A DNA stretch of 64,000 bases from Hermatobates lingyangjiaoensis (GCA_026182355.1 JAPFBL010001928.1:4597001-4661000), one strand, 5' to 3'. Positions 34,465 to 47,429 are shown, counted from the first letter of the stretch. Notes: generated by a model from the sequence alone, not told the origin. A program made the numbers and translations.

Positions 34465-34885
34465 TGCAACTGAAATGACAAGGTTAATTTCATTAATTGA
34501 GTCAGATGGTTCTGATATATTATGCCTCTGCCTCAGATTGATTAATAAAATTTACTAACCTGCAATTATAATCATTTAGTGGAAAAAATCCAATTAACAA
34601 TGTAAGAAAAAACTGGTTGCTATTATTGTTAGACCTCATTATACATTCATAGATCCTCAGTAGTGTCTGTTTTAAGCAGACTAATGTTCTTGCTTAAACT
34701 CACTATTGTACCACCTATCCCCCAAAAATATTGAAATATTAGTTGCTGGATATATGTTTGTGAGAGCATTTAGAGTTGGCCTCTCTGAAATGTGAAATTA
34801 ACAATACTTTGATTGTACTCTCTTAAAACTCCCTTCCCTCAAAAATGGAAAAGCGTTGGATGCTTAAAAAAAAAATAGAATTAGT
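34461..34885. other. intron sequence, nothing recognised
   Basis: No exon or repeat identified. Confidence 0.4.
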
Positions 34886-35085
34886 AGTAATACTGTCCAT
34901 CATACCTCGTAAATTCTCAGAAAAGCTCGACCGGTTTCAGGTCCGTCCGGATCCCATCTTCAAGAACAACTTAACTGTGAGTTAGTTGTTCTTGAACATG
35001 GGATCCAGATGGACCCGAAACCGGTCGAGCTTTTCTGAGACTTTACGAGGTATGACGGACAGTATTACTACTAATTCTAATATTA
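34886..35085. mobile_element. PLE palindrome (ACCGGT family)
   Basis: Inverted arms (AGTAGTAATACTGTCC..CATACC / GGTATGACGGACAGTATTAC). The left arm on the minus strand reads TTGAAGA, T, GGGATCC...GGACC, then GAA, palindrome ACCGGT, C, GAGC. C3 of the core is T in this family, as at 11.4 kb, so activity is doubtful. Confidence 0.85.
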
Positions 35086-36405
35086 CTAACCTTAGTGGAA
35101 CTAACCCATTAACTATATCTAAATAAAAATTGCTCTTTATAAAGTGTCAAATTACGAGGAGTGTCAATTGTTTTGCAATGTACCAAATGTTATAGAGATA
35201 ATTCTTAATGTTACACACAGTTATTATATTGTATATAGTTTTGAAAATGTATGTTGTTAGTGTACGTAATAATTTTAGTGTAGGATTTTCATAAATAACT
35301 GGAGGATAGTGGTATTAACAATAATTAGTGTTAATATTTATATTACGACATTTAATAAAACAAAACAAGAATCTAAATACATACTGTCTAAATACATGGT
35401 AACAATATAACCACAGAAACAAAGAGAAGTAACAATTAAAATACAGAACAAGTAGATAATAGTATTCAGGAATCAAAACCAGCTACTAAACCGACAACAG
35501 GTAACCCGTTTGATATTAGTTAAAATCAAATACCGGCACATCACTCCCCTTATAGGCAACACAAGTTAACAAAAAGTTACTTTCTTCTTGACTAGACACA
35601 ACGGCGCTGTTAAATCACAAAGGGGACTGGTATTTACAAAAAAACATGGAGAGAAACATATTCGGCAACAATGAACTATTCTATGGAGTATAAAGCCATG
35701 ATCTTTAAACGTTATGGTCAGAACATATACATATATTCTACTACCTGCTACCATAAAGTCATCTACTATATCCATGCATTTATTCATTTTTAGAGTAAAA
35801 TATTCCTCAAATTCCAATTTTACTCATACAAATCCTGCCTTTTCATGCAAAGATAATATTTGTAATAATCATGAATTATTATAATAATATCACTGATTTT
35901 TGCACACATATATAACAGTAATTAACATGCATTACCGGTCTCGATAGCAATAAATTACTATCCTAAAATAACTCACGACCAAATTACTACCATGCGTCAA
36001 CTAGCTTATAGTAGCGTACAATTGGAAAATTGTCATGAAGTTGTCCGCAATTTGGCAAGTTTGTTCTGCTGTAAGCAGTGAAGATACTGTTTAGATGTCG
36101 AATATACATTTAGTTTAACGCCAAAGAACCCACTAAGAAAAATATTAATAATCTATAGAATGTGGTCGAATATTATAATATAACTTCTTTAACTTCTTTG
36201 CTAAAATATATAGTATATGAAATAGCAGTAGAAAATTCAGCTGAAGTAATTAAAAGGAATAGAATCTATTATGAGACTTGAAATTAGAAGGATTTCTGTT
36301 CATAGAATACAACTAGATATATACTCTAGACAACAACTAGACATACTAGATATAGAACTAGATATATACTCTATAAAATAGAAACACGATCCCAACTGGA
36401 CATAT
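35086..36405. other. intron sequence, nothing recognised
   Basis: AT-rich; the 83-residue minus frame at 35566-35817 shows no family match and no convincing splice context. Confidence 0.4.
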
Positions 36406-36655
36406 AAAAGTCCAAAATCGAAGAAAAATAACAAAAAGAGTAAACGAACACAATAACTCAAATTTAACAAAACTTTCAGTTAAAAAGTGTGTTTCTTTAC
36501 TCTATTACTCTTTTTAGATTTTGAACTAATGTATATATACATTTTGGAAATACAAAAGAATAGAGAGATAATCTAGCAAAAAGATAAGGCAAGCACAAGA
36601 AGTATATTTTGAGCTTTCAGGCAAAAGTCCTTCATCAGAGCGATAGAAAGAATAA
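36406..36655. mobile_element. PLE remnants incl. AGCT-family motif
   Basis: 36411-36530 is a weak inverted repeat related to 33609-33890. On the minus strand at 36612-36640, CTGATGA is followed by AGG-loop-CCT, GAA, palindrome AGCT and C: a compact hammerhead-like core whose stem I is poor. Confidence 0.6.
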
Positions 36656-38159
36656 GTAATGTACATAGATTAAATATAAACAAATAGATTTATGAACAGG
36701 TTGAAAAGTGCTCTGAGAAGCCAAATGTCAACTTCTTCAGAAGCCATATGAGTTAACTGTATATTTTATTTAACAGAGTGTCTGCTTTCAGATCTGAACT
36801 CAGGTATCAACAGTCGTTTAGGTTGAGGTTGTGGTAATGAGAATCAATGACAATGGAAAGGCTACTATGTTGCTCGACCAAGTTCTTGTAATTATTTATA
36901 CAAAAGTTTAACATGATAGTTGGTAATTCACATAGGAGGCATCACACTGAGTACATATCAATGGTAAATATGATTACTAGAGATAAAGGAAGAAGGGTAT
37001 TGATCAAATGTTTATTAAGGCTGAATTGAAACAAAACTCAGACTTAACAACTGGATAGTTAGGCGAAATTGGGACTAAGTTGCACACAATTCCATTCTCG
37101 ATGTTAGGATTTGTTTCACTGGTTTGATGTGTTAGTAAACTGCCAAGATAAAGAGGTCTCCTATTGGAAATACTGATTGAAAATTAACGAACATGGAATT
37201 AGACGAGATATAGGTCAAAAACGCTTCTTATGGGGAATTCAATTGTATTAGGATTGCTCCAAAGGGTAGATGAACAATTACTATTAGCAAGGAAGATATG
37301 ACTATGATAAAGCTAATCATGTGTTCACTAAATATATGTTTTAAAAATTCTCAATTTTAAAGTTACTCTCATGAAGCATATTGGAAAGACCATGGAATAA
37401 ATTAGAGAGAGATCACGGAATGTATCTACTTGCTATCCATTGATACCCAAGGCGTAGACGGCTCTGATACGCTTGGCCACCCTCTATTTATTCTGCTGAT
37501 GACAGTTCACGTCAAAAATTCGAGAGTGTAGCTGTCATTCTTTCCTTATTTGTGTATCTTTATTCATATTGAAGTATTTCTGTCCATTTTATACCGCTTT
37601 CTGTTGGTTTAATGTGTCATAGTGCTTTAAGTGCAACCTTGTACCCCTCAGTGCTGTTGCATGCTCATATCATTAACTTCTATTTCCCCCCCTATTCACA
37701 TATTTCTTCTGGTCTCAGTTCTAACTCCCTGTTTTCATCCTTATCACTAACTTTTCCTATTTTCTATTTTTCTGTCATTTTATTAAACTCTATTAGCTTT
37801 CTTTAATTTGATTTCTTCATTGTTTAACTGAACTATACTCTAATTTATACTCTTTTCAAAAAACTTTCTTTCATTTATTTTTTTTTCCGTTTTTTGATAT
37901 TTACAATTTAGTTTCTTTCATTAGAATTCATTTATTTATATTAATTATTATAAATATATGTATAGAACAATGTTTACCGAAGTATCGAACAGATCTTACG
38001 ACTGGTATTTCCTCCTTTTTCAACAACCTTTCTATGATCAGGGTACAAATAAAATAGTAGTTCTTCAAATGACATCTTACATAATGGAAAATAACTTTAA
38101 AGGGAAATAGAAACTGCAAAAAATGAATAATATATGCATATAAATATAAAACCTAGACA
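36656..38159. other. intron sequence, nothing recognised
   Basis: No exon found. The plus frame 37612-37806 is CT-rich and unremarkable. Confidence 0.4.
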
Positions 38160-38800
38160 TAGTGTTTACGTAGAGGTAAAGTATATATAACAAAATTTCA
38201 CAATAAACACATGAAACAAAAATCAGCGTAAGAAAAATAGCTAAGACATTGTATTGTATCTATAAACAAAATCGTGTCTACAAACGTCTTGGTTCAACCA
38301 GACTTGACTACCTAGCCTTTTGTTATCTTTCCTACATTTAACACCCTTTAAAGATATATCTTGGCAATATATATATATATAATATATATATATATAATAT
38401 ACCTGATACACGAAATGCGGTCCGGCAGGACAGATTACACTTAAAATAAACTGTGATAGATAGAAAAAAAAACCTAAAAAAGACTCACTTTTCAATATTT
38501 CGACTGTTATGACGGTCGTTCTTAGGTCGTCACTTCAGGGAAGAAGTGGATTGACGGAGGGACGACAGTCAACCGTCATATATATACAATATATTCATAC
38601 ATGAGTTCAAAATCGAAGAAGAGCAGCACACAGAGTAAGGAAACACACTTACAAACTCAAATTTTCGGGCAATTCGTCTTTAAGAGAAAATGCCCGAAAA
38701 TTTTAGTTTGTTATTGTTTGTTACTCTTCTTCGATTTTTAAATCTTATTGTGTCCAGTTTGGATCGCCTTTCCAATTTTATAGTGAATATATATAATGTA
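38160..38800. mobile_element. two interrupted PLE foldbacks
   Basis: 38402-38580 (minus) is the ATAT family with hairpin GTCCTGCCGGAC and GAAATATTGAAAAGTGAGTC; an insertion disrupts CTGAAGTGACGACC...CAGTCGAAA. 38595-38780 is an AATT-family palindrome with a shortened centre and the hairpin GTCCAGTTTGGATCG (38752-38766). Confidence 0.75.
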
Positions 38801-40704
38801 AATAAGAAATAGATTTAAACAAAAGAATATATATGAAATTAGAAAAAAATATCTAAATTTTGTAAATCTAAAGAAGTGGTAAAATAGAAAAGATTATCAG
38901 AGAGCAAAAGACGAAAAGTGGGAAAATGTATGGAATAAATAAAGACATAAAAAGTTCGAGATGGAAAAGAAAAACTTATTTTTATCAAAGTAACAATTTG
39001 ATGTTTGCCTAACTAAAGCAAACATCAAATTTAAAATAAATTTCGTATTGTATAATTTTTATAATTTGATCGGTGAGGAAGAGGCAGGTTACCCAAGACT
39101 CAAAAACCCATTCTTGGACATTTATTTACCGCCTTAATCAAATTAGAGAGGTATAGAACACATTTTAACTTTACAGAAAAAGGATGAACAGCTTTTGAAA
39201 AAGCTGCCATAAAAGAATATCTAGACTTGTGCCTGTGAAATGTATTGACTTGTTTAATCTACTGTGAATTGTGCAAGAATCAAAGTAATTATGAGATTTT
39301 CATTACAACTATTAAAATTAGTCTAAATAAGTTAGAATGAAATATGACTGATAACTAGTTTATCTATCCGATTGAAGTGAAACCTTTTCCAGATTTTTTT
39401 TGTGAGTAATAAGATTAATAGAGTTACAGAACATTTAATCGAACAGAGTAACTCTTAGAGAAGTAAAAGAAGTTTTTTTAAGTAACTCTTTAAGTAACTC
39501 TAGTTTTTAGTAAAAGAAGCAGAACCTATGATGTGATGATCAGTGGTCCATACGACAAAAAATGAGACGAATTTCAATAGAGGAATACTCCTTAGATGAC
39601 TGATGGATCAGGTGTTGTCAAGCGTAGGGTGTTCCCTAACACTAATGAAGTTTCAATCTCGATTGTGTCTCGAGCTCTTTATGTGGATGAAGAAAATCCC
39701 GTGAACATTGTCTCTCTGAAATGACACAAAATCGTCCGACCCACTATTTACGAAACTATTTACACCACCAGGAAGAAACCAACTCTCAAAAAATTAGGAA
39801 GTCACACTGTGCATTCTAAAGGTAGAATAAACTGGCTCCTGGCTCACCCTCAACTAAAATAAAACAACAATTAAACCACCCTTTTCCCTTCTATAATATC
39901 ACTGAATCCAAGAGTCTGTAATTGTTTGACCACAGAAGTTTCTAGGACATACAATGATTAAAACAGAATCTGGTATGCTTTTACCAGAATGTAAAATACC
40001 TTACAAATTTCTAACTCTGATTAAAATAGTAATTTCCAGTTCTTTATCACAATATTATAATAAATCATTATTTTTCATCATAAAGTATTATTACTAATTA
40101 ATTGGTATCAAATTACTAATGATCTTTTATCAACATTAATATTAAGTAGTTGGTGCATCCGGTTTGCTAGGATAAGCTTTAAAGTTTGCAATATTTTTAA
40201 CTTTGGAGTTGGTTTTAAGAAACATGATGGGTAGTTCACCTTTCGACCTCTCGTTGAAGTCTTTTAGTTATTTTATAGTTCTCATCTTCTAGTCAGTCAG
40301 CCTTATCATGAACTGTTTAATCTGCTGCTCCTACTCCTGATATACTCACGCCATTAATTACTAGCCTTATTTCTCTATAGTCAAAGATTCTTTTACTTTT
40401 TTTTTTCTTTAATAGACTTTAAAAGAGCTTTCAATAAGGTTCCTTTTATTCCAGGGCGCTGCTTAAACTTCATGACATTAACTTCTTTGAGATTTTAAAA
40501 ATAAAAACTAAAAGTAATACAAATATATGTTATTTGAAATAAATTACTTCAGCAATATTTTGGTTAAAACAAACATCCATTGACTGACAGATGAGTACTA
40601 AAATATAAACAAACAGCAGATAACTGCAAAAAAAGGTTCATATATTCACTGTGACATTACACTTGTCACTCAATGTATAGCAAACAGGCATACATTCAGT
40701 GAAT
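38801..40704. other. intron sequence, nothing firm
   Basis: A somewhat GC-richer strip at 39540-39880 may be an old transposon but no family was recognised. No exon found. Confidence 0.4.
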
Positions 40705-40773
40705 TTTATATATATATAAAGATTTCTCATAAACACGTGAAATAACAATCGATGATCAAACCTCAATAAGAAA

Positions 40774-40836
40774 TGGGAAAACAAGACTAAGATCTTTCAA
40801 CCGTAACAAGCGGTCTTCGTCAGAGTCAAAAACCCA
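40774..40836 (-). ncRNA. hammerhead-ribozyme-like motif, AGATCT family
   Basis: Minus-strand copy with the same bases as 59891-59953: distal TGGG/CCCA, GACT/AGTC, CTGACGA (40817-40823), extra A, stem II GACCG/CGGTT, GAA, AGATCT, T. All positions are intact. Confidence 0.75.
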
Positions 40837-40994
40837 ACTGATGTCTTGTTTTCCCATTTCTTATTGTGGTTTGATCATATATATATATATCTAATCAATG
40901 ATCAAACCACAATATGAAATGGGGAAAACAAGATTATTGTGGTTTGATCATTGATTGTTATTTTACGTGTTTATGTGAAATCTTTTTATCAGTG

Positions 40995-41033
<39 letters not shown>

Positions 41034-41116
41034 CAATGATCAAACCACAATATGAAATGAGAAAACAAGACTAAGATCTTTCAACCATAATAAGCGGTCT
41101 TCATCCCAACTCATTT

Positions 41117-41180
41117 GGTTTTTTGACTCTGACGAAGACCGGTTGTTACGGTTGAAAGATCTTAGTCTTGTTTTCCCATT
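41117..41180 (+). ncRNA. hammerhead-ribozyme-like motif, AGATCT family
   Basis: CTGACGA at 41129-41135, extra A, stem II GACCG/CGGTT (loop GTTGTTA), GAA, AGATCT, T, then AGTC pairing with GACT upstream. The distal TGGG is changed to TTGG. Confidence 0.7.
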
Positions 41181-41233
41181 TCATATTGTGGTTTGATCAT
41201 TGATTGTTATTTCACATGTTTATGTGAAATCTT

Positions 41234-41290
<57 letters not shown>

Positions 41291-41292
<2 letters not shown>

Positions 41293-42619
41293 AAGATATA
41301 CAACGTATTGTCCATAAGTTGGACTTGTTTTTACATATGGCAGGTTGTTTCTGGACAACTGTAAATAATAGTAATTATAACTCTCATTATTCCAAATTCT
41401 TTAAATTAGCTTTACAATGGGAAACAGAGAGTACAGTTATTTTTAAATTTTTTTGAATTCAATAAAAAAGCACCAGATAAACTATAGATTTTTTTTGTGA
41501 TAATGACTTTTACCCCTGTTTTATTAAACGAAATTTCATATGTGCTTGTAAATAATTATTTGTAAATTCAAGTATTTGTAAACACTATGGATCCTAGATA
41601 AAGATCGTATCATGCATGAGGACAAAAGCGCTAACTTTTATTTTAATCACCTAACCACAAATTTGATGCCTACACCACAAAAAAAACGGTTCTCCTGTCA
41701 GTATTCAACTAACAATTAAAATATGTAAGCTGGTGATTCATGCAGTTGTACTAATGTAAGAGTGCGGAGAGATTCAGCCTGTTATGTGGCTACAGACCTT
41801 CCGACTTAGGTTCCAGATAGATATCGCTTCCTTAGCGCTCAGCAATTTTGCCGTCTCCCAATATTCACAGTCCTTGAAAGCCAAATAAAAAAAAAAAAAC
41901 GTTTAAAATCCTTGGTATGAAAAAACAACTGATTCGAAGAAAACAAGCTTTGATTCATTACAAGAATCCTATTAAAATCAATTCGATAAATTGTACTGTT
42001 TTAAAACAGTGGAGCATGCAAACACAGGGTGGGAAAAACATTGGTCCAAGCTTCACAGAGTGGGATTTCACATTAAGTATGCAAAAAAGATAAAAACTAA
42101 AGTATATTTAGCTGAAACAAGTTTTATTTCATTTACCATACTCTAGTATATTCATAGTAATCTTAATTAATAAAACTGTGTTACGATATTAAAAACCAAT
42201 TTGGGTTAATTTTATTGTGCATATTAACAGTGAAACAGAAATTACAGTTACTATCACTCAAGGTGAAATATTTATACTACCTTGCACGGTGTACTTTACA
42301 AACAATTACTTGATTTTTCTGTAGAATTTGAATTGGAGGTTGGATGATTTAATTTAAAATTATTTAAACTTTGAATAATTAATAGAGCCAATCAAAGTAG
42401 TAAAAAGTTCAGCGTGCATACAAGAGTGAGTGCTTTTTCCCCTGTGTGTGCATTTAGATTCAAATGTTATGTGAATAAAACACCCTCTTCTAACTAGTGT
42501 TCGTTAATATGGTATCTCTCCTTTATTAAATATAAAAGTTATTCTCTGTACTTGATCATATTTTTAAATTAAATATGTAAATTATATAAGTAAAATAATT
42601 ATAAATACTACTTTAAATT
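41291..42619. other. intron sequence, nothing recognised
   Basis: No exon or element identified. Confidence 0.4.
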
Positions 42620-42627
42620 AATGAAAA

Positions 42628-42679
<52 letters not shown>

Positions 42680-42787
42680 TATACAGGTTTGATTAAATAA
42701 TACGCCATATTTACGATTGACTAGTTTCCTTGTGTATTTCTCAAGGGATCTGAATAATCTTCTTGTACAAACATCTAATATATATAT

Positions 42788-42843
<56 letters not shown>

Positions 42844-43057
42844 TAAAAGAAACGGTCCAGCGGACTTTTTTACAATAAAATAAAAAACGAAGGAAACACA
42901 CAGAAAGACACAGACATAACTCACATCGATATTTCGACAATCGTCGTCATCAGGAGGTGCGAAGAGCGAAGAGTCCCGCAGGAAGACAGGGCGGTACCGA
43001 AATATCGATGTGAGTTATGTCTGTGTCTTTCTGTGTGTTTCCTTCGTTTTTTATTTT
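42620..43057. mobile_element. ATAT-family PLE palindrome beside long (TA)n
   Basis: (TA)n tracts at 42630-42675 and 42780-42841 precede the minus-strand hairpin GTCCGCTGGAC (42855-42865) and a palindrome with arms 42886-42930 and 43003-43057. The centre keeps the GC-rich sequence seen at 16.8 kb. Confidence 0.88.
42920..42960 (-). ncRNA. hammerhead-ribozyme-like motif, ATAT family
   Basis: Minus-strand CTGATGA (42947-42953), extra C, stem II GAC/GTC with loop GATT, GAA, palindrome ATAT, C as predicted cleavage base. CAC upstream can pair with GTG downstream. Confidence 0.65.
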
Positions 43058-43074
43058 ATTATATATATATAAAT

Positions 43075-43640
43075 ATTGATAAAAGTATCGACCGTGGAAT
43101 AGAAACAAAACTAACGTTTATCGGGACTCGGTCAGTTCTTCAGGTCAAATTAAACTCTCATTGCTAACGTTTCGGTCTTTATTTAAAACTTTTTTCATAG
43201 GCATACGAAAACAGAGGAAATATAAGAAATACTACAATCATTCAAAAATCAAACATACAGAAAAGTGCAATTAGTTACAATTAAGAAATTACAATAGAAA
43301 TTAGAATTCTATTTGTATTTTTATTCTTTAATTCTTTATTTGAGGAAATATAAGAAATAATTCAATCATTCAAAAATCAAACATACAGAAAAGTGCAATT
43401 AGTTACAATTAAGAAATTACAATAGAAATTACAATAAAATTACAATTCTATTGTAATTTCTTAATTGTAACTAATTGGACTTTTCTGTATGTTTGATTTT
43501 TGAATGATTGAATTATTTCTTATATTTCCTCTGTTTTCGTAGACCTATGAAAAAAGTTTTAAATAAAGACCAAAACGTTGGCAATGAGAGTTTAATTTGA
43601 ACCTGAAGAACTGACCGAGTCTCGATAAACCTTAGTTTTG
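43075..43640. mobile_element. 560-bp PLE palindrome with internal duplication
   Basis: Outer arms (AAAACTAACGTTTATCGGGA / TCTCGATAAACCTTAGTTTT) and inner arms (ACATACAGAAAAGTGCAATT) mirror each other around about 43440. The left arm carries a duplicated ~110-bp segment. The minus-strand end reads CGAAACGTTAGC: GAA, palindrome ACGT, T. The right arm has CAAAACGTTGGC, a damaged version. Confidence 0.88.
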
Positions 43641-43659
43641 TATATATATTATATATACA

Positions 43660-43850
43660 TAAATTCTAAACTACAGAGAAAAAAATCAGAAATGAGACTA
43701 AGATCTTTCGACCCAAATATCTGGTTTCTCGGACTTATTTTAACATGTTTTGAGAAGGACCAGTTATTTTGGTCACAAGATTTTAGTCTCATTTTTCAAT
43801 TTCTTTTTGTGATATAGATGTTTGATTTTCCGGTTTATTATAACATCTAG
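43660..43850. repeat. degraded PLE inverted repeat
   Basis: GAGACTAAGATCTTTCGACC on the left is mirrored by GGTCACAAGATTTTAGTCTC on the right. A relative with the same layout is at 50995-51175. Confidence 0.65.
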
Positions 43851-44452
43851 TTATATATAATAGAAGTAAAATTTTATTAATCAGTAAAAAACACCTCATG
43901 AATAGTCAGTACGAGAAAAGAAAAAAATTCCGTATAACACATAACTGAGTAAAATTGATTTTTAATTTCTTCATACAATCATTATTTTCTTTTATTTAAT
44001 TCTAATCTTCTATAAAAAAATCCCACAAAATTAATTTTTTTTGTATAATTGTGTCAGTAAACATAAATATAGTTAATATAAACACGTATTTCACAATGTT
44101 CAAAGGAAGCAATTTTTTTTTGTTTAAATTAAATTAAATCTATCATTATTAAGAAACTTGATAATATATTCATCATTATATTTATTTTGTTTTAATCTGT
44201 TAATTTCATAGATTGTATTCGTCTTTGAAATTCTAGTCAGAATCTAATAAACATATAATATAAATAAATAGAACACTCAATAGTTAATAGTTTCTTAAGC
44301 ATAAAAGAAAAATCTCGTAGTGTACTGATGATGGAAGTGTTGGTCAACTCTTAGATGCGTTCTCATTGCATGTTTTGGTTTTTAACATTAACACAATAAA
44401 TGTTTTTGTAACAACATTCTAGTTTTAAAATTGTTTATTATATTCCAATTAC
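43851..44452. other. intron sequence, nothing recognised
   Basis: AT-rich up to the exon; no structure seen. Confidence 0.4.
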
Positions 44453-44545
44453 CCTGACGGAGTCGAGTTCCTGCCTTGTAATCTCAAGTTGTCTGATCAA
44501 GCTGGGTATGTCACTGGGTGGGCCGTCACTAGTGCTTGCGTCACT
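44453..44545 (-). CDS. golgin-like protein, penultimate exon
   Basis: 93 bases, phase 0 to phase 0, acceptor TTATGTAG and donor AGG|GTAATT. It encodes SDASTSDGPPSDIPSLIRQL, then EITRQELDSVR: a Ser/Pro linker followed by coiled-coil heptads. It joins in frame to NMYKKLLESK of the last exon. The short exon was found by continuing the coiled-coil frame and checking phase. Confidence 0.82.
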
Positions 44546-44739
44546 CTACATAAAACACATTACTATTTAAAACACAAATCTATTATTAATTAAAATTAAT
44601 TTATTTAATTATTATTTAGTAAAAAGAAATGTACCATCCATTGAAATCTTTCTTATCATTATATATATTCATTTATTAATATTAATTTTAAATTTAATTG
44701 TAAATTTTTTTCTTTTCTTTTTCTTTGTAGCTTGGACTT

Positions 44740-44741
44740 CA

Positions 44742-44786
<45 letters not shown>

Positions 44787-45063
44787 TATAGAAAATTGTC
44801 ACAATAACACGTGATATAAATATTCAGATAACTCACCACAAATTAAAGTGGTGAGTTACCTGAATATATATATATATATCAGCTCAAAAACGAAGAAAAG
44901 CAACACACAGAGAAAGAGACACACTTACAAACTCAAATTTTCGTATAATCCGTCTTTTCTCCACATAGAGAAAGCTATGTGTTGCTTTTCTTCGTTTTTG
45001 AGCTGATATTGCAACCAGCTTGGATCGTTTTTTTCGAATTTTGAGTGAAATATATATATATAT
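44740..45063. mobile_element. AATT-family PLE palindrome and (TA)n
   Basis: A long (TA)n (about 44744-44790) is followed by an inverted repeat 44881-45005 (AAAAACGAAGAAAAGCAACA / TGTTGCTTTTCTTCGTTTTT) with the centre shortened. The 3'-terminal AACCAGCTTGGATCG and (TA)n follow at 45050-45063. A smaller inverted repeat (GTAACTCACCAC type) is at 44842-44870. Confidence 0.8.
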
Positions 45064-46007
45064 GGTTATATTATTACTCTCTTTCAACTCTTTATTTAAT
45101 ATATCTTTTCTAGTTTATTATTAATCTTAATTATTACTATTATTAATTATTATTAACATTATTATAATTATTAATTTTCTTAATCTATTTATTCTCTATT
45201 AGTCCAGTTATACCGTTGACCTTTCAACTCTTTTATTCTAACCGCTTGTTTCTTGTTCATTATTGACCTTTGACCTTCTCTTTATATTAACCTGTACTAT
45301 CCTTTTAATCTATTTACAGTAATGACTAAGCATGAGTCATCGATTTTAATTTAACATAGAAAAAAATTACTAGACTCATAAATATGATTAATGCCGTTTG
45401 AATTTCAAGATTGTTTGTGCATATTTGCTTAAACTATATCACTGATCAATCTATTACACAATATATTTAAAAAATAGTTTCTTTTTATTGAATACAACAA
45501 TTAATTATAATATTAAATTTATTTTAGTTCCAATTAATTTCTACTAATTAGTAGATCGTAAGGGATTAATTAACAAGTATTGCAGGAGACAACTGTATTA
45601 GCAATTAATAATAATTTTCTCCCTCACTCGAATTTTATAAATTCAAGACTTATAAAGAGGGTTGACAGCTAGCGGATAGTTTTTTATTCTTTCTTACTGT
45701 GCTCCTTTGTTTCCCCAAACATCCCTTTCTGGACATTAATCCTTTCCTGCGCTTTCACTCTTTTAAAATACCACTCTTCTCAACTTCTCACCAAATGTTT
45801 TCTGCATCTAGTGTTTTAGTTGGGTTTTTGACTTTTACGAAGGCTGCTTGTTACTGTTGAAAGATCTTAGTCTTGTTTTCCCATTTCTTATTGTGGTTTG
45901 ATCATTGTTTATAAAAGATGTATCGTTGTAATGGCACATGTTTTTATAAATATACCTGTATTATAACACCCTTATAATTAATTATAAAACATTACTTGTA
46001 TAATTAC
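45064..46007. other. intron with a PLE 3'-end fragment
   Basis: 45818-45907 is a plus-strand AGATCT-family 3' end with a damaged core (TTTTACGAAGGCTG). The rest is AT-rich without recognisable content. Confidence 0.5.
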
Positions 46008-46158
46008 AGCTTCTTGTCCCTTTTTGAACATTTTCAGATAGTTCTGTCGATGTTTTTCTTCTTCTTCCTTAAATTTGGCCATCATTTCTTCCTTCTCTTT
46101 TTCCAGCTCTGCTAACCGATATTTTGCTTCTTCTAACTGAGGTTTCAATTCTTCACAT
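46008..46158 (-). CDS. golgin-like protein, coiled-coil exon
   Basis: 151 bases, acceptor AATTACAG, donor GCT|GTAATT. The first base completes Arg (AG+A). It encodes CEELKPQLEEAKYRLAELEK, then EKEEMMAKFKEEEEKHRQNY and LKMFKKGQEA. Charged heptads are typical of a long rod. It exits in phase 0, agreeing with the next exon. Confidence 0.88.
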
Positions 46159-46312
46159 CTGTAATTTTATATTAAGCATAATTTAAAGAAATTTTTATTA
46201 TAAATAAACCCCATCATTTGGTTTCAATTATAGGAAAATACTATTAATTACTATTCATAATTAAAGTAATTTTTAATTACTATTTTTTAAATTTTAATTA
46301 AAATTTTTGTAA
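46159..46312. other. intron left of the Helitron
   Basis: AT-rich host sequence; the Helitron is inserted between A46312 and T47430. Confidence 0.5.
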
Positions 46313-47429
46313 TCTATATAAATAAAATAATGATTTTGTCTGTACATTGCTTAGAACTGACTCATTTCAAGTTTTCTTTACGTTTCATACATTTCATACA
46401 TAATCTGTCGGTTTGTTGGTTTGTCGGTTTGTCCGCAAAATTTGGTCACAAGTAAACTCAGCCACCATAACACATATCAAGCTGAAACTTTTACAGTAAA
46501 TTTTTGTATGCGTAACTTAAAATATAGGCTCTGAATTGATTGGAAATTCAACGTAAAAGTGAAGTTATGGACGTTTAAAGCAAAAACGTTTGTCACAAGT
46601 AAACTCAGCGACCATAAGACATAGCGAGCTGAAACTTTGACACTAGATTTGTGTATGCCTAACTTAAAATATGGGCTCTAAATAGATTAATAATTCAGTG
46701 CAGAAGCAAAATTATGGGGCTTTAAGCTGTATTTTGCTCATTTCGCAGACAGGTTTATTTTGAAAATACACAGGTGTGGCAAGTAGGTATTGTTGTTGAT
46801 TTTAATTTCATTTGAGCATGAATATATTGCATATTTGACATCATTGAAAAGGTGTTTCCCAGAGTTCAAGTGTACAGTTCAAGATGTACTATCCATTCAG
46901 AATAAATGGCTTTGTGAACGAGTAATTCTCAGTCCTTAATATGAACAGGCAGGAAAAACCAACAAACAAGTTCTTACGCTATATCTAGCCAAAGATCTAA
47001 CTTAAAGGTCAGTAAAGAGAGTGATTAGTAATGAGGAAACAGTTCATTATCCAACTGAATTTCTTGACTCCGTGACTGCTCCTGGACTTCCTGTTCATGA
47101 GTAAAAACTTGAAGAAGGAGCACCATCATGCTGCGTTTAGTATCAGTAACAAATTTCATGTTACGAAACTTGAGTGCCTCGGGAAATGTGAAAAGGGACA
47201 GGGCCATTTTCTCAAATGGTCTACTGTATTTTGCTTACTCAAGAGTTACAGGTTCCAACTCTTTGTTCTTCCATGAACCTGAAGAACAGCTAATGTGGTG
47301 TATACAGAGGCATTTGTTTAACACTACACTAATAATGGTATTTTTTACTATTCTACAATTTCTAATGACATTTTGGAATACCAAGTATAATCAAATCTTT
47401 ATTCCGTCAAAGACGGGTAGGTTTGCTAG
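46313..47429 (+). mobile_element. Helitron, 1.1 kb, both ends present
   Basis: The 5' end is TCTATATAAATAAAATAATG (46313). The 3' end is the hairpin CCGTC-AAA-GACGG (47404-47416), nine bases, then CTAG (47426-47429). It is inserted between A and T without target duplication, as expected for Helitrons. Most of the replicase is deleted; only a C-terminal helicase scrap remains. The copy at 60231-61605 has the same ends and internal order, inverted. Confidence 0.9.

Larger units (their letters stand above)
40705..41290. mobile_element. cluster of AGATCT-family PLE foldbacks
   Basis: Successive inverted copies of the same 3' end (ATTGTGGTTTGATCATTGAT, GTTATTTCACGTGTTTATGT) lie at 40720-40880, 40890-40985 and 41035-41235. 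(TA)n separates or ends them (40880-40892, 41000-41030, 41240-41290). Two complete cores are listed separately. Confidence 0.9.

Noticed and set aside
42608..42940. 110-residue minus frame
   Set aside because: Mostly YIYIYI from (TA)n plus PLE 3' end.
47025..47207. 60-residue minus frame
   Set aside because: Opposite strand of the Helitron helicase remnant.
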